Assembly (NCBI GenBank): GCA_034423775.1 | Contig: CP139918.1 | Span: forward strand, 3,100,001-3,164,000 | Reading direction: 5' to 3' | DNA: 64,000 nucleotides | From: Alphaproteobacteria bacterium US3C007 | GTDB lineage: Bacteria > Pseudomonadota > Alphaproteobacteria > Rhodobacterales > Rhodobacteraceae | In this document: in pieces, positions 1-9,502 of the stretch | How the letters are laid out: each line of letters starts with the position of its first letter | Position numbering within the stretch: position 1 is the first letter of the stretch | Position numbers and translations under genes: made by a program | The notes under the pieces: generated by a model | What the model was told of the DNA's origin: nothing | The model's database searches: none | What the model saw: only the letters and a program-made list of their open reading frames with translations

Positions 1-1
1 C

Positions 2-1873
2 CCGGGGTATAAAAAGAACGCCGAGCATATGCTGCGCGTGATCCGCAATCATCGGAACGCGGCGCAAAGCGCCGTGGATGGGTATGAGAAACTGGACGTA
101 AAACCGTTGCCGCTGGATGCCGCGAATTGCCCGGATCAAAGCCTGGTAGAGCTTGCCCGCAACAGCTGGGATCAAGCGTTGGATCTGGGGCAGAAGCACG
201 GCTATCGCAACGCGCAAACGACCGTAATTGCGCCCACGGGCACGATTGGGCTGGTTATGGATTGTGATACTACCGGCATCGAGCCCGATTTCGCGCTTGT
301 AAAGTTTAAAAAGCTTGCAGGAGGTGGATATTTTAAAATTATCAACCGTTCAGTGCCCGGAGCGCTCGAAAAGCTTGGCTATAGTAGTTCGAAAATAGAA
401 GAGATTGTGTCATATGCGGTGGGTCATGGAAGCATTGGTAACGCGCCCGCGATCAACCATACGAGCTTAATCGGACATGGGTTTGGAAAAACAGAGCTGG
501 ATAAGATTGAAGCGGCGCTGGCCTCTGCTTTTGACATCCGCTTTGTGTTCAATCAATGGACGCTGGGCGCTGATTTTTGCACGAAAGTGTTGGGCATTCC
601 TGCGGCTAAGCTGAATGATCCAAGCTTTGACCTGCTGCGTCACTTGGGTTTCTCAAAGGCCGAAATTGACGCTGCAAATGATCATGTATGCGGAACCATG
701 ACGCTTGAGAATGCGCCACATCTGTCAGAATCGCATTATGAAATCTTTGATTGCGCCAACCCATGTGGAAAAAAAGGCAAGCGCTTTCTAAGCGTGAACA
801 GTCATATTTACATGATGGCTGCTGCGCAGTCATTTATTTCGGGTGCTATCTCAAAGACCATTAACATGCCGAATGATGCGACAATTGAAGATTGTCAAAA
901 GGCTTATGAGTTGAGCTGGTCATTGGGTGTAAAGGCAAACGCTTTATATCGCGATGGATCGAAGCTTTCGCAACCTTTAGCCGCGGCGCTGGTTGAGGAC
1001 GACGATGAGGCCGCGGAAATACTTGAAACGGGCAGCCAACAAGAAAAAGCAGCGGTAATTGCTGAAAAAATTGTTGAGAAAGTCGTGGTAAAAGAGATTA
1101 TAAAATCACATCGCGAAAAGATGCCGCATCGCCGCAAAGGTTATACCCAAAAAGCCATCGTCGGCGGGCACAAAGTCTACCTTAGAACCGGCGAATATTC
1201 TGATGGTGCTTTGGGCGAAATCTTCATCGATATGCATAAAGAAGGCGCCGGCTTCCGCGCTATGATGAATAATTTTGCAATCGCGGTATCCGTTGGCTTA
1301 CAATATGGTGTGCCGCTGGAAGAATTTGTAGACGCCTTTACGTTTACGAAATTTGAGCCGGCGGGCATGGTGCAGGGCAACGACAGCATCAAAAATGCAA
1401 CGTCGATCCTTGATTATATATTCCGGGAATTGGCCGTCAGCTATCTGGATCGCACGGATCTTGCACATGTGGCACCGGAGGGGGCAGCCTTTGATGATTT
1501 GGGGCGTGGACAAGATGACACGGTTCAAAATGTTCAAGAAGTCACAGAAGATGCAGCGTCTAAGTCACTGGCAGTGCTGAAAAAAATCAGTTCGTCTGGT
1601 TATTTGCGCAAGCGTCTGCCCGAAGATTTAGCCATGCTGCAAGGCGGCGCCGCAGAGGTTGCTGATGTCGAGTTGGGTGCTACTCCCAGCGCGGTATTGG
1701 TTGAAACAGAAATAAGCACACCCGCGGTTGCGACTGAAATGGATTTGCGCAGCAAGGCCAAAATGCAGGGTTATGAAGGCGACCCCTGCGGAGATTGCGG
1801 CAATTATACATTGGTGCGTAACGGCACCTGCATGAAATGCAACACCTGCGGAGCAACGTCGGGATGTAGCTAA
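2..1873 (+). CDS. nrdJ: Class II (B12-dependent) ribonucleotide reductase, C-terminal part
   Basis: Reduces ribonucleotides to deoxyribonucleotides using adenosylcobalamin. The frame is open from base 2, so the start lies before the window and about 620 C-terminal residues remain. The PTGTIG segment near the left edge is characteristic of the NrdJ barrel. After a variable linker, a C-terminal domain ends in cysteine pairs (CGDC, CMKC, CGAT, GCS) that form the zinc/redox tail which re-reduces the active site. The stop is followed by a GC hairpin (1881-1900) and then a terminator. It is a single-gene unit as far as can be seen. Class II enzymes work with or without oxygen and are the usual form in roseobacters. 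The family assignment is firm. Confidence 0.95.
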   Translation, partial: PGYKKNAEHMLRVIRNHRNAAQSAVDGYEKLDVKPLPLDAANCPDQSLVELARNSWDQALDLGQKHGYRNAQTTVIAPTGTIGLVMDCDTTGIEPDFALVKFKKLAGGGYFKIINRSVPGALEKLGYSSSKIEEIVSYAVGHGSIGNAPAINHTSLIGHGFGKTELDKIEAALASAFDIRFVFNQWTLGADFCTKVLGIPAAKLNDPSFDLLRHLGFSKAEIDAANDHVCGTMTLENAPHLSESHYEIFDCANPCGKKGKRFLSVNSHIYMMAAAQSFISGAISKTINMPNDATIEDCQKAYELSWSLGVKANALYRDGSKLSQPLAAALVEDDDEAAEILETGSQQEKAAVIAEKIVEKVVVKEIIKSHREKMPHRRKGYTQKAIVGGHKVYLRTGEYSDGALGEIFIDMHKEGAGFRAMMNNFAIAVSVGLQYGVPLEEFVDAFTFTKFEPAGMVQGNDSIKNATSILDYIFRELAVSYLDRTDLAHVAPEGAAFDDLGRGQDDTVQNVQEVTEDAASKSLAVLKKISSSGYLRKRLPEDLAMLQGGAAEVADVELGATPSAVLVETEISTPAVATEMDLRSKAKMQGYEGDPCGDCGNYTLVRNGTCMKCNTCGATSGCS

Positions 1874-1975
1874 GAGACAAGGGGCGGGTGCGCTCGCCCC
1901 CGAACGGCGTTCAGGCCACAGGCAAAAAAATATAGATATCGAGCGGTAAAAATGATGAGCTTGAACGGCGAAACT

Positions 1976-2004
1976 AAAGGGGGGCTTAATGCCTCCCTTT
2001 TTTT
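1976..2004 (+). terminator. Intrinsic terminator after nrdJ
   Basis: A run of A and G (1976-1985) pairs across a five-base loop with GCCTCCCTTT (1991-2000), followed directly by more T. It lies about 100 bases after the nrdJ stop. The rest of 1874-2374 holds no gene that I can support. A 7-bp hairpin (CCAATAC/GTATTGG, about 2071-2090) is the only other structure noted. Confidence 0.7.
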
Positions 2005-2374
2005 ATGGCTACAGCACAGACAGTGAACTGATTTTTTTTAAATATCTTTCTGACAAAACGGGCCAATACATCGCGTATTGGAGTTTTCAGTAATCTGGCG
2101 GCCGCGCTGGCCAAAACTGCTTGTGCAGGGCATGCGCGTCTTGATCAAATTTGTTCCATCCCCGGCTAAACGGTAAAACGTTTGAATTTAAACAAAGTTA
2201 ATCGCCAGAAGCGCGATCTAACTGCGCCGAACGCGTAATTCCAAATAAATGCGCTTGTCTTTAAGACTGGCTTTCTGTCCAACAATACCTTTACGCAACA
2301 AAGTAGATTTCTAAAATAACACCCCATAATACTGAGGCCTTATTCTTAAGGCCGATAAACAACCCCCTCTAAAC

Positions 2375-3019
2375 TTATGTTTTTAGACTTTTATTCTCTT
2401 TAAGCTCGGCAATTACTTGCGTCCATAAAGCAGCGGGTTGTGCGCCTGGAACCGCGTGTTGGCCCGCAACGATGAACGTGGGCACCGAGTTCACCCCCAT
2501 TTCACGCGCAGATGCATCGCGCGCGTGCGTTTCCTCTTTGTCCGCCTCTGAGTTCAAAAGTTTCAAGACCATAGCCGCATCCATGCCGCAGCTATCGGCA
2601 ATATCGGCGAGCACTTCAATATCTCCAATATTTCGTCCCCGTTGAAAATAGGCTTCAAATAGCAAGTCCACTACGGAATTTTGTTTCTCTTCCACACCAG
2701 CCCAATGGATCAACCGATGGGCATCAAGCGTATTCGGTGTATGTGATATTGCTTCTAAATTCAATGCAAGCCCTGCCTTTTCAGCATGCTCAACCACGGG
2801 CGCGTAGGCTTTAACCGCTGCCTCTTTACCACCAAATTTCGTTTCTAGATAGGTACGCCGATCCATTCCCTGCGCCGGCATCTCTGGATTGAGTTGAAAC
2901 GGGTGCCAACGAATATTAAAAATTAAATTAACTTTTCCTTCTAATGCCTTCTCAAGGTTTGCTTTTCCAATAAAGCACCATGGGCAAATCGGATCAAAAA
3001 TAATGTCTAAATTAACCAT
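2375..3019 (-). CDS. DsbA-family oxidoreductase, FrnE-like
   Basis: A 214-residue thioredoxin-fold protein of the DSBA/FrnE group, which also includes 2-hydroxychromene-2-carboxylate isomerases. The CPWC active-site motif is at residues 12-15, right after the first beta strand, and a helical insertion fills the middle as usual. A cis-proline-type segment (NSVPTF) appears near residue 183. No signal peptide is seen, so it is probably cytoplasmic, like FrnE. Its start overlaps the stop of the upstream acyl-CoA ligase by 8 bases, so the two are co-transcribed and translationally coupled. The substrate is unknown; the pairing with a ligase suggests an aromatic or thiol-linked catabolic role, which is inference. 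Confidence 0.85.
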   Translation of the reverse strand: MVNLDIIFDPICPWCFIGKANLEKALEGKVNLIFNIRWHPFQLNPEMPAQGMDRRTYLETKFGGKEAAVKAYAPVVEHAEKAGLALNLEAISHTPNTLDAHRLIHWAGVEEKQNSVVDLLFEAYFQRGRNIGDIEVLADIADSCGMDAAMVLKLLNSEADKEETHARDASAREMGVNSVPTFIVAGQHAVPGAQPAALWTQVIAELKENKSLKT

Positions 3020-4547
3020 TCAAGTTATTCCAGTTTAAGGCCAAGGCGCGACGTTGGATTTTACCATTGGCGGCCATGGGCAACGCGTTACAGCGGATAT
3101 AAGTCTTCGGGCATTTATACGCTGCGAGATGATGTTTTGCAAAACGATCTAATACGCTCCCATCCAGCTCTGCCTCGGCCATATAAAACCCCGCAATGAC
3201 AAAGCTGTTTGGCTTGATTTCTATCGATGTCACCGCAATATTTACAACCCCCGGACACGTTTGCATGACGGTTTCAACCTCTAAAGGCGCCACCCGAAAA
3301 CCGCCCGCATTCATCATATCATCAGCGCGTCCGCGATATGTGATTGTACCATCCTTGTCCATGATAGCCAGATCGCCGGTTAGAAACCAATCGCCGCGAA
3401 AACAAGCTTGCGTAGCCTGCGCCGCGCCAAAATATCCAAGCATCAACCCCGCGTCAGAGCGATGCACACCAATAATTCCAATTGCGCCATAAGCAACAGG
3501 GTCACCCCCCAGGTCCAGCGGCAGGATTGCAAGTTTACGCCCCCGTTGAGGGCGTCCAAGCGCCCCTTGTTTTAAGCTTAGCTGAGGCGCATTGGAAATA
3601 AATGTCGAACATTCAGACATTCCATAGGCTTCGTAAATAAATGTATTCGTCGCTTTACGCCAATTTTCAGCAATCATCGGAGGCAGCTTTTCGCCTGCCG
3701 ATAAACAATGACGCAGGTTGGGCAATTGCAGGTTCTGATCAAACTGCAAAACTTTGCGGTAAACACCCGGAACCGCAGCCATCAGCGTCACGTTGCGCGT
3801 GCGCAATATTGCCGGAAGCCCATCGATCCGATTTGGGTTTTTCAAAACCAAGGCGGTTGCCCCCTTGCTCCAGGGGTCTAATAACCCAGTGCCCAAGGTG
3901 AAGGTCCAATTTAAGGCCCCCGCGTGCAAAAGACGATCGGATGGTTTCAGATGATACCAGTCTTTCATCATCATTCGGCGGGCCCAGATCGCGCGATGCG
4001 CATGCATAACGGCGCGGGGCTGTCCTGATGTGCCCGAAGTAAACACGATATAAGCCAATCTATTCGGATCACCTCGATCATAGTCACAAGGCGCCATGTC
4101 GCGCAGTGTTGCCAAGGTTGCTTGGGCGATGATCTGTCCATCATATTGGCTGGGCCCCGCCAATTTATGATCAAGCAAAATGGCGCCCGGCAAAATCAGC
4201 GAAACAGCATGGTCAACTTCTTTTTGCGTCCATTGCGCGGGACTGGGCACGGGAATAAGCCCTACAGATATCGCAGCCAAAAAGGTGATCGGAAAATCGA
4301 TAGTGTTTCCCAAGCGCATCAGAACACGATCCTGCGGCTTTAACCCTAAGGATAGAAGCCCCGTTGCGGTTCCACGGATCGCTTGCGTTAAAGCCCGAAA
4401 CGTCCATGTTTCAACAGATCCATCCGTATCTATGATTTCAAGCGCTGTTTTCGTAGGAGTTTCATCTCCTGCGTTCAAGACATAGGCCGCCAAGTTAAAT
4501 AAATCAGGACAGGGCGTGGCTTGTTCACTATGATATAAAGACACCAT
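3012..4547 (-). CDS. AMP-binding acyl-CoA synthetase (aromatic/short-chain acid type)
   Basis: About 511 residues of the ANL superfamily. The P-loop-like AMP motif FTSGTSGQPR lies near residues 170-180. An EAYGMSE adenine-binding segment follows in the middle, then the TGD hinge region, and ANGKIQRR near the C terminus carries the catalytic lysine. Overall shape resembles benzoate-CoA ligase-like enzymes, but the acid cannot be read from sequence. The ATG at 4547 is used here; a TTG at 4595 is in frame, and neither has a strong ribosome binding site. The gene is divergent from the XRE-cupin regulator at 4614, which may control it, and is coupled to the DsbA-like gene downstream. Confidence 0.85.
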   Translation of the reverse strand: MVSLYHSEQATPCPDLFNLAAYVLNAGDETPTKTALEIIDTDGSVETWTFRALTQAIRGTATGLLSLGLKPQDRVLMRLGNTIDFPITFLAAISVGLIPVPSPAQWTQKEVDHAVSLILPGAILLDHKLAGPSQYDGQIIAQATLATLRDMAPCDYDRGDPNRLAYIVFTSGTSGQPRAVMHAHRAIWARRMMMKDWYHLKPSDRLLHAGALNWTFTLGTGLLDPWSKGATALVLKNPNRIDGLPAILRTRNVTLMAAVPGVYRKVLQFDQNLQLPNLRHCLSAGEKLPPMIAENWRKATNTFIYEAYGMSECSTFISNAPQLSLKQGALGRPQRGRKLAILPLDLGGDPVAYGAIGIIGVHRSDAGLMLGYFGAAQATQACFRGDWFLTGDLAIMDKDGTITYRGRADDMMNAGGFRVAPLEVETVMQTCPGVVNIAVTSIEIKPNSFVIAGFYMAEAELDGSVLDRFAKHHLAAYKCPKTYIRCNALPMAANGKIQRRALALNWNNLNG

Positions 4548-4613
4548 AGGTTTATGTGGTAGAAGGCCCTGCTCAAACTTGCAAGTATATGGCAAATAAT
4601 CGAAGGCTTGAAC

Positions 4614-5237
4614 ATGTTGGAAACAGATCCAAAATCAATAATCCGGATCGCCCGCGCGAATGGGGGGGACGAATCCGTTGAACCTTTGAATTTAGGTGCA
4701 CGCGTACGCGAATTGCGCAAAGCCCGCAATTGGACGCTGGAACAAGCGGCGCAGCAAGCTGGACTTGCCCGCTCGACCTTGTCAAAAATTGAAAATAGTC
4801 AGATGTCTCCCACCTATGAGGCATTGCGCAAGTTGGCGGTGGGCTTGGAAATTTCTGTGCCACAATTGTTTACGCCGCCCGTGAAAAACCAAATAAACGG
4901 TCGGATGGCTTCAACAAAATCGGGGCAGGGCACCGCGCATCCGACCACCACCTATGAGCATGAGCTCTTGGCTGAAAGCTTAAGTAAAAAGAAAATGCTG
5001 CCTTATCATGCGCGGATAAGAGCGCGCTCGATTGAAGAGTTTGATGGCTGGGTACGCCATGATGGTGAAGAATTTCTTTATGTTCTTACCGGAGTGGTAA
5101 AACTATTTACCGAGTTTTATGAACCGTTGGAAATGCGCCGAGGTGACAGTGCTTATTATGATGCCACGATGGGGCATAATGTGATTTCGACCAGCGAAGA
5201 AGATGCTACCATTTTGTGGATAACCTCTTTGGGCTGA
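4614..5237 (+). CDS. XRE-family regulator with C-terminal cupin domain
   Basis: A 207-residue transcription factor. A classical helix-turn-helix of the HTH_3 type covers roughly residues 25-80 (VRELRKARNWTLEQAAQQAG followed by LARSTLSKIE). A single cupin_2 barrel fills about residues 120-205 and probably binds a small ligand. This architecture is common for local repressors of catabolic genes. It is transcribed away from the acyl-CoA ligase with under 70 bases between the two starts, so control of that divergent promoter is the simplest guess. The ATG at 4614 follows GAAGG at proper spacing; an in-frame TTG at 4608 is less likely. Confidence 0.9.
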   Translation: MLETDPKSIIRIARANGGDESVEPLNLGARVRELRKARNWTLEQAAQQAGLARSTLSKIENSQMSPTYEALRKLAVGLEISVPQLFTPPVKNQINGRMASTKSGQGTAHPTTTYEHELLAESLSKKKMLPYHARIRARSIEEFDGWVRHDGEEFLYVLTGVVKLFTEFYEPLEMRRGDSAYYDATMGHNVISTSEEDATILWITSLG

Positions 5238-5266
5238 TAACAGCCCGTAAAGGCGTTTAGCGCGTG

Positions 5267-7072
5267 TCATTTCTCGACCCACCAAACATCGGGAAGAAAA
5301 CCAATACGATCGCCATAAAGGGGTAGGTGGTCAGGGTATTTCAAATTGGCTTTATGCGCAATGCGACTGACACCATCATGATAAATTGGAATGACATAGC
5401 GGCCGGCCATTAACACCCGATCCATTGCTCTGGTGATGGTTTGAACATCATCGTGCGATTTGGCATGCACCAATCCTTCAATAAGGCTGTCCAATGCTGC
5501 CGATTTCACCCCCATAAGATTTCGCGTTCCATCGACATCGGCCATCTCTGAACTCCAATATAGTTTTTGTTCATTGCCCGGGCTTAAAGACAGATCGCGC
5601 CGATAGGGCGTCATGTCAAAATCTAGAGCGCGGATACGTTCTGCATATTGCGCCCCATCAACAAGCGAAATCTCGACTTCAACCCCAAGCCGCTGCAAGG
5701 CTTGACTATAAATATCAAGGATAGATTTATATTCCTGGGCGCCCTGACGCAGCAATATTTCAAACCTGACTGGGGCAGCTTGAGGGTTCATTAAAACCCC
5801 ATCGCGCACTTTATAACCCGCTTGCGCCAGCAGCAATTGCGCTTTGCGCATATTCTTGCGGTTGCCCAAAGAGCCATCGCTTTTGGGAAGCACCATGCCT
5901 TCAAGTGTTCCTGGCAACAATTGTTTTGAATACGGGGCTAGTATGTGAGCCACCTCTTCGGGGGCCACCCCGGGTTGCAGTGCCAGTGATGAATTGGAAA
6001 AATACGAACTGATGCGCGCTTGCCGGTTCGCATTTTGTGCCTCGTTTATATATTCAAAATTGAACGCGTGGATAAACGCATCGCGCACCCGCCAATCAGC
6101 AAATAGAGCACGGCGGCTGTTCATCACCAAACCGCGCATGCCGCTTGGACGCGCATGCGGAATTTCCGATTTGACCACGCGTCCCGATGCAATGGCGGGA
6201 AACTCAAACTGCGTAGCCCATTTTTCTGCGTTACCTTCGCGAAAAATATCCACCTCGCCGGCCTTGAAGGCTTCAAAAAGCGCAGTTGCATCGCCAAAAT
6301 AATCAATTCTAAGCCGTTCAAAGTTCTGCGTGCCTTTTCGAAACGGCAAGTGAGCGCCCCAATACTCAGGATTGCGCGTCAATTCTATGAATTTTCCAGC
6401 TTCAAGCGCGCTGATTTGATAAGGTGCGGTTGTGATTGGAATAATATCGAGGCCAGAAGCCGAAAAATCCAGATCCTGCCATTGGGCTTTTTTCAAAATA
6501 GGCCGCATGCCGGCCAACAGCGCCAGTTCGGGATTGGGGTCGGAAAACGTGAATGTAACCGAGCGCGGGCCCGTGGCGACAGCGCTGGATATTTTGGACC
6601 ATAAACCTCGGTAGCGCCAATGCCCTTCAACGCCCAAAGTCTTATATGACCAGATCACATCTTCAACCGTGACCGGACTTCCATCGCTAAACCTTGCCTC
6701 TGGCCGTAAGGTAAATCTGACCCATTCGCGATTCGTACCAACCTCGATTGATTCGGCCAAAAGCCCGTATAAAGTGAAAGGTTCATCCCAGCTGCGGCCC
6801 ATCAAGCTCTCATAATTCCAAAATCTTAATTGCCATGGGCTGCGGCCTTTTAGGATATGCGGGTTGACGGAATCAAACCCACCGACGGCTCCGATTTTCA
6901 ACTCTCCACCCTGAGGAGCCTTTGGGTTGGCGTAGGGTAGGGACACAAAATCCGGTGGTAGAGCCGGTTGCCCATACATAGAGATAGCAGGTCTGGCCTC
7001 TGCCCAAAGGATTGGTGCAGGCATCAACAACATACAAACTAAAGGGCCGAGGAAGACGCGAAACAAGGACAT
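5267..7072 (-). CDS. Family 5 extracellular solute-binding protein (YejA-like)
   Basis: A 601-residue periplasmic peptide-binding protein of an ABC importer. An N-terminal signal peptide (about residues 1-26) is followed by the YejA hallmark region (GQPALPPDF, YANPKAPQGG), then the long SBP_bac_5 fold. YejA proteins bind oligopeptides or microcin C-like compounds. No permease or ATPase gene lies next to it in the window, so it is an orphan here or its partners are elsewhere. It is convergent with the XRE-cupin gene, with only 29 bases between stops. A likely 6S RNA starts just beyond its 5' end on the other strand. Confidence 0.9.
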   Translation of the reverse strand: MSLFRVFLGPLVCMLLMPAPILWAEARPAISMYGQPALPPDFVSLPYANPKAPQGGELKIGAVGGFDSVNPHILKGRSPWQLRFWNYESLMGRSWDEPFTLYGLLAESIEVGTNREWVRFTLRPEARFSDGSPVTVEDVIWSYKTLGVEGHWRYRGLWSKISSAVATGPRSVTFTFSDPNPELALLAGMRPILKKAQWQDLDFSASGLDIIPITTAPYQISALEAGKFIELTRNPEYWGAHLPFRKGTQNFERLRIDYFGDATALFEAFKAGEVDIFREGNAEKWATQFEFPAIASGRVVKSEIPHARPSGMRGLVMNSRRALFADWRVRDAFIHAFNFEYINEAQNANRQARISSYFSNSSLALQPGVAPEEVAHILAPYSKQLLPGTLEGMVLPKSDGSLGNRKNMRKAQLLLAQAGYKVRDGVLMNPQAAPVRFEILLRQGAQEYKSILDIYSQALQRLGVEVEISLVDGAQYAERIRALDFDMTPYRRDLSLSPGNEQKLYWSSEMADVDGTRNLMGVKSAALDSLIEGLVHAKSHDDVQTITRAMDRVLMAGRYVIPIYHDGVSRIAHKANLKYPDHLPLYGDRIGFLPDVWWVEK

Positions 7073-7084
7073 AGCGATACTTTC

Positions 7085-7262
7085 TATTCAAGCGAGAGGC
7101 AGGTGGCCAGTCCAGCTTATGCTGCCTGAGAGTGGTTTTCAAATTTTTAGCTTGGAGCGGGTTCAACAACGCTTTATAAAGCAAGGACTGCTCGATAGGT
7201 TTCTTGCCTGTATGAAACCTGCCTCAATGACTTAGCGCCTGCTTTATGCAGGCGTTTTTTTT
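7085..7262 (+). ncRNA. ssrS: Probable 6S RNA
   Basis: A non-coding stretch of about 175 bases ending in a strong intrinsic terminator. An 8-bp long-range stem pairs GAGGCAGG (7096-7103) with CCTGCCTC (7218-7225), closing a large loop with internal hairpins, as in 6S RNA. GGCCAGTCC (7105-7113) followed by CCTGAG after a small hairpin resembles the corresponding segment of E. coli 6S RNA. 6S RNA mimics an open promoter and holds sigma70 polymerase in stationary phase. The exact 5' end is not determined. It could instead be another structured sRNA; a covariance model search would settle it. Confidence 0.5.
7236..7262 (+). terminator. Intrinsic terminator of the 6S-like RNA
   Basis: A perfect 7-bp stem (CGCCTGC, 7236-7242; GCAGGCG, 7248-7254) with a TTTAT loop is followed by eight T. 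No protein-coding gene precedes it on this strand, which is the main sign that a small RNA is made here. Confidence 0.9.
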
Positions 7263-7359
7263 GGCGCTTTATAATTTTTCTGCGGTGCAGAAATACGCGT
7301 TGCGCATAATCTGACTGTGTGGCATTTTTTAACGACAGCAGAGGGTGAAAGAGCAGGGC

Positions 7360-8133
7360 ATGAACCTATCGGGAAAAACCGCAGTAATCACCGGATCAAC
7401 CTCGGGAATAGGGTTGGGAATTGCGCGTAAACTGGCAGAGGCCGGCGCAGATATCGTTCTGAACTCGTTTACGAGCAAGCCAGAAGATCATCAGCTGGCG
7501 AATGCTTTGGCCCGCGAGTTTTCAGTTAAGGCCCGGTATTGCTCAGCTGATATGCGCGATCCCAAAAGCTGCCGAGCGTTGATCGAAAACCTGCAATCTT
7601 GTGATATTTTGATCAATAATGCCGGTATCCAGCATGTCGCTCCGATCGACACATTTCCTGTTGAAAAATGGGATGAGATTATTGCAATCAATCTTAGTGC
7701 GGCATTCCACACATCGGCTGTTGCCCTTGGCGCGATGCGCAAGGCGGGTTGGGGAAGAATTATAAATATTTCATCGGCGCATGGGCTGACAGCCTCACCG
7801 TATAAATCAGCCTATATAGCGGCAAAACACGGGGTGATTGGGTTAACAAAAACAACAGCTTTGGAAACCGCCGAAGAAAATATTACCGCCAACGCGATTT
7901 GCCCCGGATATGTCCTTACGCCTTTGGTTGAGGCACAAATCCCTGACACAATGAGAAAATACGATATGAGCCGGGAAGAGGTGATTAAAAAAGTGATGTT
8001 GGAGCGCCAACCTTCACGGCAATTTGCAAGCGTTGAACAATTGGGCGGTACATGCGTATTTTTTTGTTCTGATGCTGCGGATCAAATCACCGGCACGACC
8101 TTAAGCGTTGATGGTGGCTGGACAGCGTTGTAA
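7360..8133 (+). CDS. bdhA: D-3-hydroxybutyrate dehydrogenase (SDR family)
   Basis: Interconverts 3-hydroxybutyrate and acetoacetate with NAD, in polyhydroxybutyrate and ketone-body metabolism. It has 257 residues, the usual length. The TGSTSGIG cofactor motif is at residues 11-18, NNAG at 86-89, and the catalytic set is N111, S139, Y152 and K156. The segment ANAICPGYVLTPLV and the long tail are typical of BdhA rather than FabG. The ATG at 7360 is preferred over an in-frame GTG at 7345, because a GAGCAGGG ribosome site precedes the ATG. It stands alone, downstream of the 6S-like RNA terminator. Confidence 0.9.
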   Translation: MNLSGKTAVITGSTSGIGLGIARKLAEAGADIVLNSFTSKPEDHQLANALAREFSVKARYCSADMRDPKSCRALIENLQSCDILINNAGIQHVAPIDTFPVEKWDEIIAINLSAAFHTSAVALGAMRKAGWGRIINISSAHGLTASPYKSAYIAAKHGVIGLTKTTALETAEENITANAICPGYVLTPLVEAQIPDTMRKYDMSREEVIKKVMLERQPSRQFASVEQLGGTCVFFCSDAADQITGTTLSVDGGWTAL

Positions 8134-8196
8134 CACTGTCCACCCCCTGCATCCCATCCAATGCTCAAATGGTGCGCCATGATCAGAGCACGACAT

Positions 8197-8409
8197 TCAA
8201 GCGCGCTTAACGCGACGGGTCTCAGGAATGCGATATCCTTGCTGAATTTCCCTTAAGGCTTCGCATTTGGTTTTTCCGATATCTGAAAGCTGTTCATCTG
8301 AAAGGCCCTTCAAAGCGTTTCGTTCGCGCCTTACTTGCTGCATAAGCTTTATCAATTGCCAGTAATACGACAGATTTTGTAGTCTTAATATTTTAAAAAA
8401 AATCTTCAC
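8197..8409 (-). CDS. DUF1127 small basic protein
   Basis: A 70-residue protein with the arginine-rich C-terminal DUF1127 pattern (LSDEQLSDIGKTKCEALREI). In alphaproteobacteria such proteins act in RNA turnover and stress responses; CcaF1 of Rhodobacter sphaeroides is one example. It is convergent with bdhA and monocistronic. Its 5' side is a 304-base gene-free stretch with a large hairpin. Confidence 0.85.
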   Translation of the reverse strand: MKIFFKILRLQNLSYYWQLIKLMQQVRRERNALKGLSDEQLSDIGKTKCEALREIQQGYRIPETRRVKRA

Positions 8410-8493
8410 TTTGTGCTCTCCTCTGGTCTTAGAAGCGCACCACCGCAGGCGTTTTAAGTGAGACAGGTCTTAATTTACCCAAGGCCCCACCAT

Positions 8494-8557
8494 TTTGCGG
8501 GGGCGCTTTGGATTTATTTCTTATAAATCAAAAATAAAACGCAAAGGTCCCCGCAAA
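8494..8557. other. Large imperfect hairpin in the gene-free stretch 8410-8713
   Basis: An outer imperfect inverted repeat (TTTGCGGGGGCGCTTTG at 8494-8510 against 8543-8557) encloses a perfect 7-bp hairpin (GATTTAT/ATAAATC, loop TTCTT, 8511-8529). It lies upstream of the DUF1127 gene. It could be a small RNA, a 5' leader structure or a protein-binding site. I see nothing else in this stretch. Confidence 0.45.
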
Positions 8558-8713
8558 GCGACCACGTTGTTTTCTATTATTTCGGGTATATAAAAACATA
8601 CTTTTGGATATATCAGGGCTTTGGGCAGGTCAAGTCAGCCTAAATGCAATTATCTTCATAAAAAAAATGAATTTCAAACATCATAACAAAGCGCTCAACG
8701 CGCTGAATTCGCT

Positions 8714-9412
8714 TTAGGCTTTGATTTCTTTAACCGGCAGATCCTCAGGATAGACAAGCCCGGCTGAAATAACCAATTTGGCCGCGTCCTCAACGCTCAT
8801 ATCCAATTCGATCACATCCTCAGCGGGAAAGAATAACAAAAAGCCTGAAGTCGGGTTGGGCGTTGTTGGAACAAAAATCGATTGCATTTTCTGCCCAGAT
8901 CCTGCGCGTTTTGAAACCTCACCTTTCGCTGCGGTGGAAATGAATCCAATGGCCCAAATTCCGCGCCGTGGATATTCGATCAAACATGCTTTTTCGAAAG
9001 ATCTATCGGCTTGCGCAAACACGGTTTCCGCAATTTGTTTCACGCCCGAATACACCGAGCGGACAACCGGCATGCGGTTCACGAGGTTTTCTGCGGATCG
9101 AATGAAGGTACGGCCAAGAAGTCCTTTCGCAATCCAACCGATGAAAGTGGTGAAGACCAAAAAGAACACAACGCCAAGACCACGGATATTGACCCGCACA
9201 TCTTCGCCCAAAATAGCCTTTAGAAGTTCTTCAGGTTGATATTGCGAGGGAACAAAAGGCAAAACGAAGCCATCCACCCAACCAATCACGGTCCAAACCA
9301 GCCACACGGTCAAGCCTACGGGCGCAATGACAACAACCCCCGTTAGAAAGCTATTTCTGAACCCTGAGATAAACCTTTTTAACAAGGTCGGTGGTTTTAC
9401 AAGATCACTCAC
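8714..9412 (-). CDS. DUF502 family membrane protein
   Basis: A 232-residue inner-membrane protein. Two hydrophobic segments lie near residues 18-45 (SFLTGVVVIAPVGLTVWLVW) and 75-95 (VVFFLVFTTFIGWIA). Then comes the conserved soluble part with RMPVVRSVYSGVKQ and the IFVPTTPNPTSGFLLF signature of DUF502. Function is unknown; relatives are widespread in alphaproteobacteria. It appears monocistronic. Confidence 0.9.
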   Translation of the reverse strand: MSDLVKPPTLLKRFISGFRNSFLTGVVVIAPVGLTVWLVWTVIGWVDGFVLPFVPSQYQPEELLKAILGEDVRVNIRGLGVVFFLVFTTFIGWIAKGLLGRTFIRSAENLVNRMPVVRSVYSGVKQIAETVFAQADRSFEKACLIEYPRRGIWAIGFISTAAKGEVSKRAGSGQKMQSIFVPTTPNPTSGFLLFFPAEDVIELDMSVEDAAKLVISAGLVYPEDLPVKEIKA

Positions 9413-9502
9413 GACTACAACCCTTTATCTGAGCCAACACATATCACACTCAGACGCGCGTACAAGATTCATACCCATCAATCCCAAACAGTACCGGATA
9501 TG

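Noticed and set aside
6873..7184. Leftward 103-residue frame across the YejA start
   Set aside because: Overlaps the signal-peptide region of a clear gene and the 6S-like RNA, with no ribosome site.
7085..7262. SRP (4.5S) RNA
   Set aside because: The conserved GGAAGG/AGCAG tip of SRP RNA is absent.
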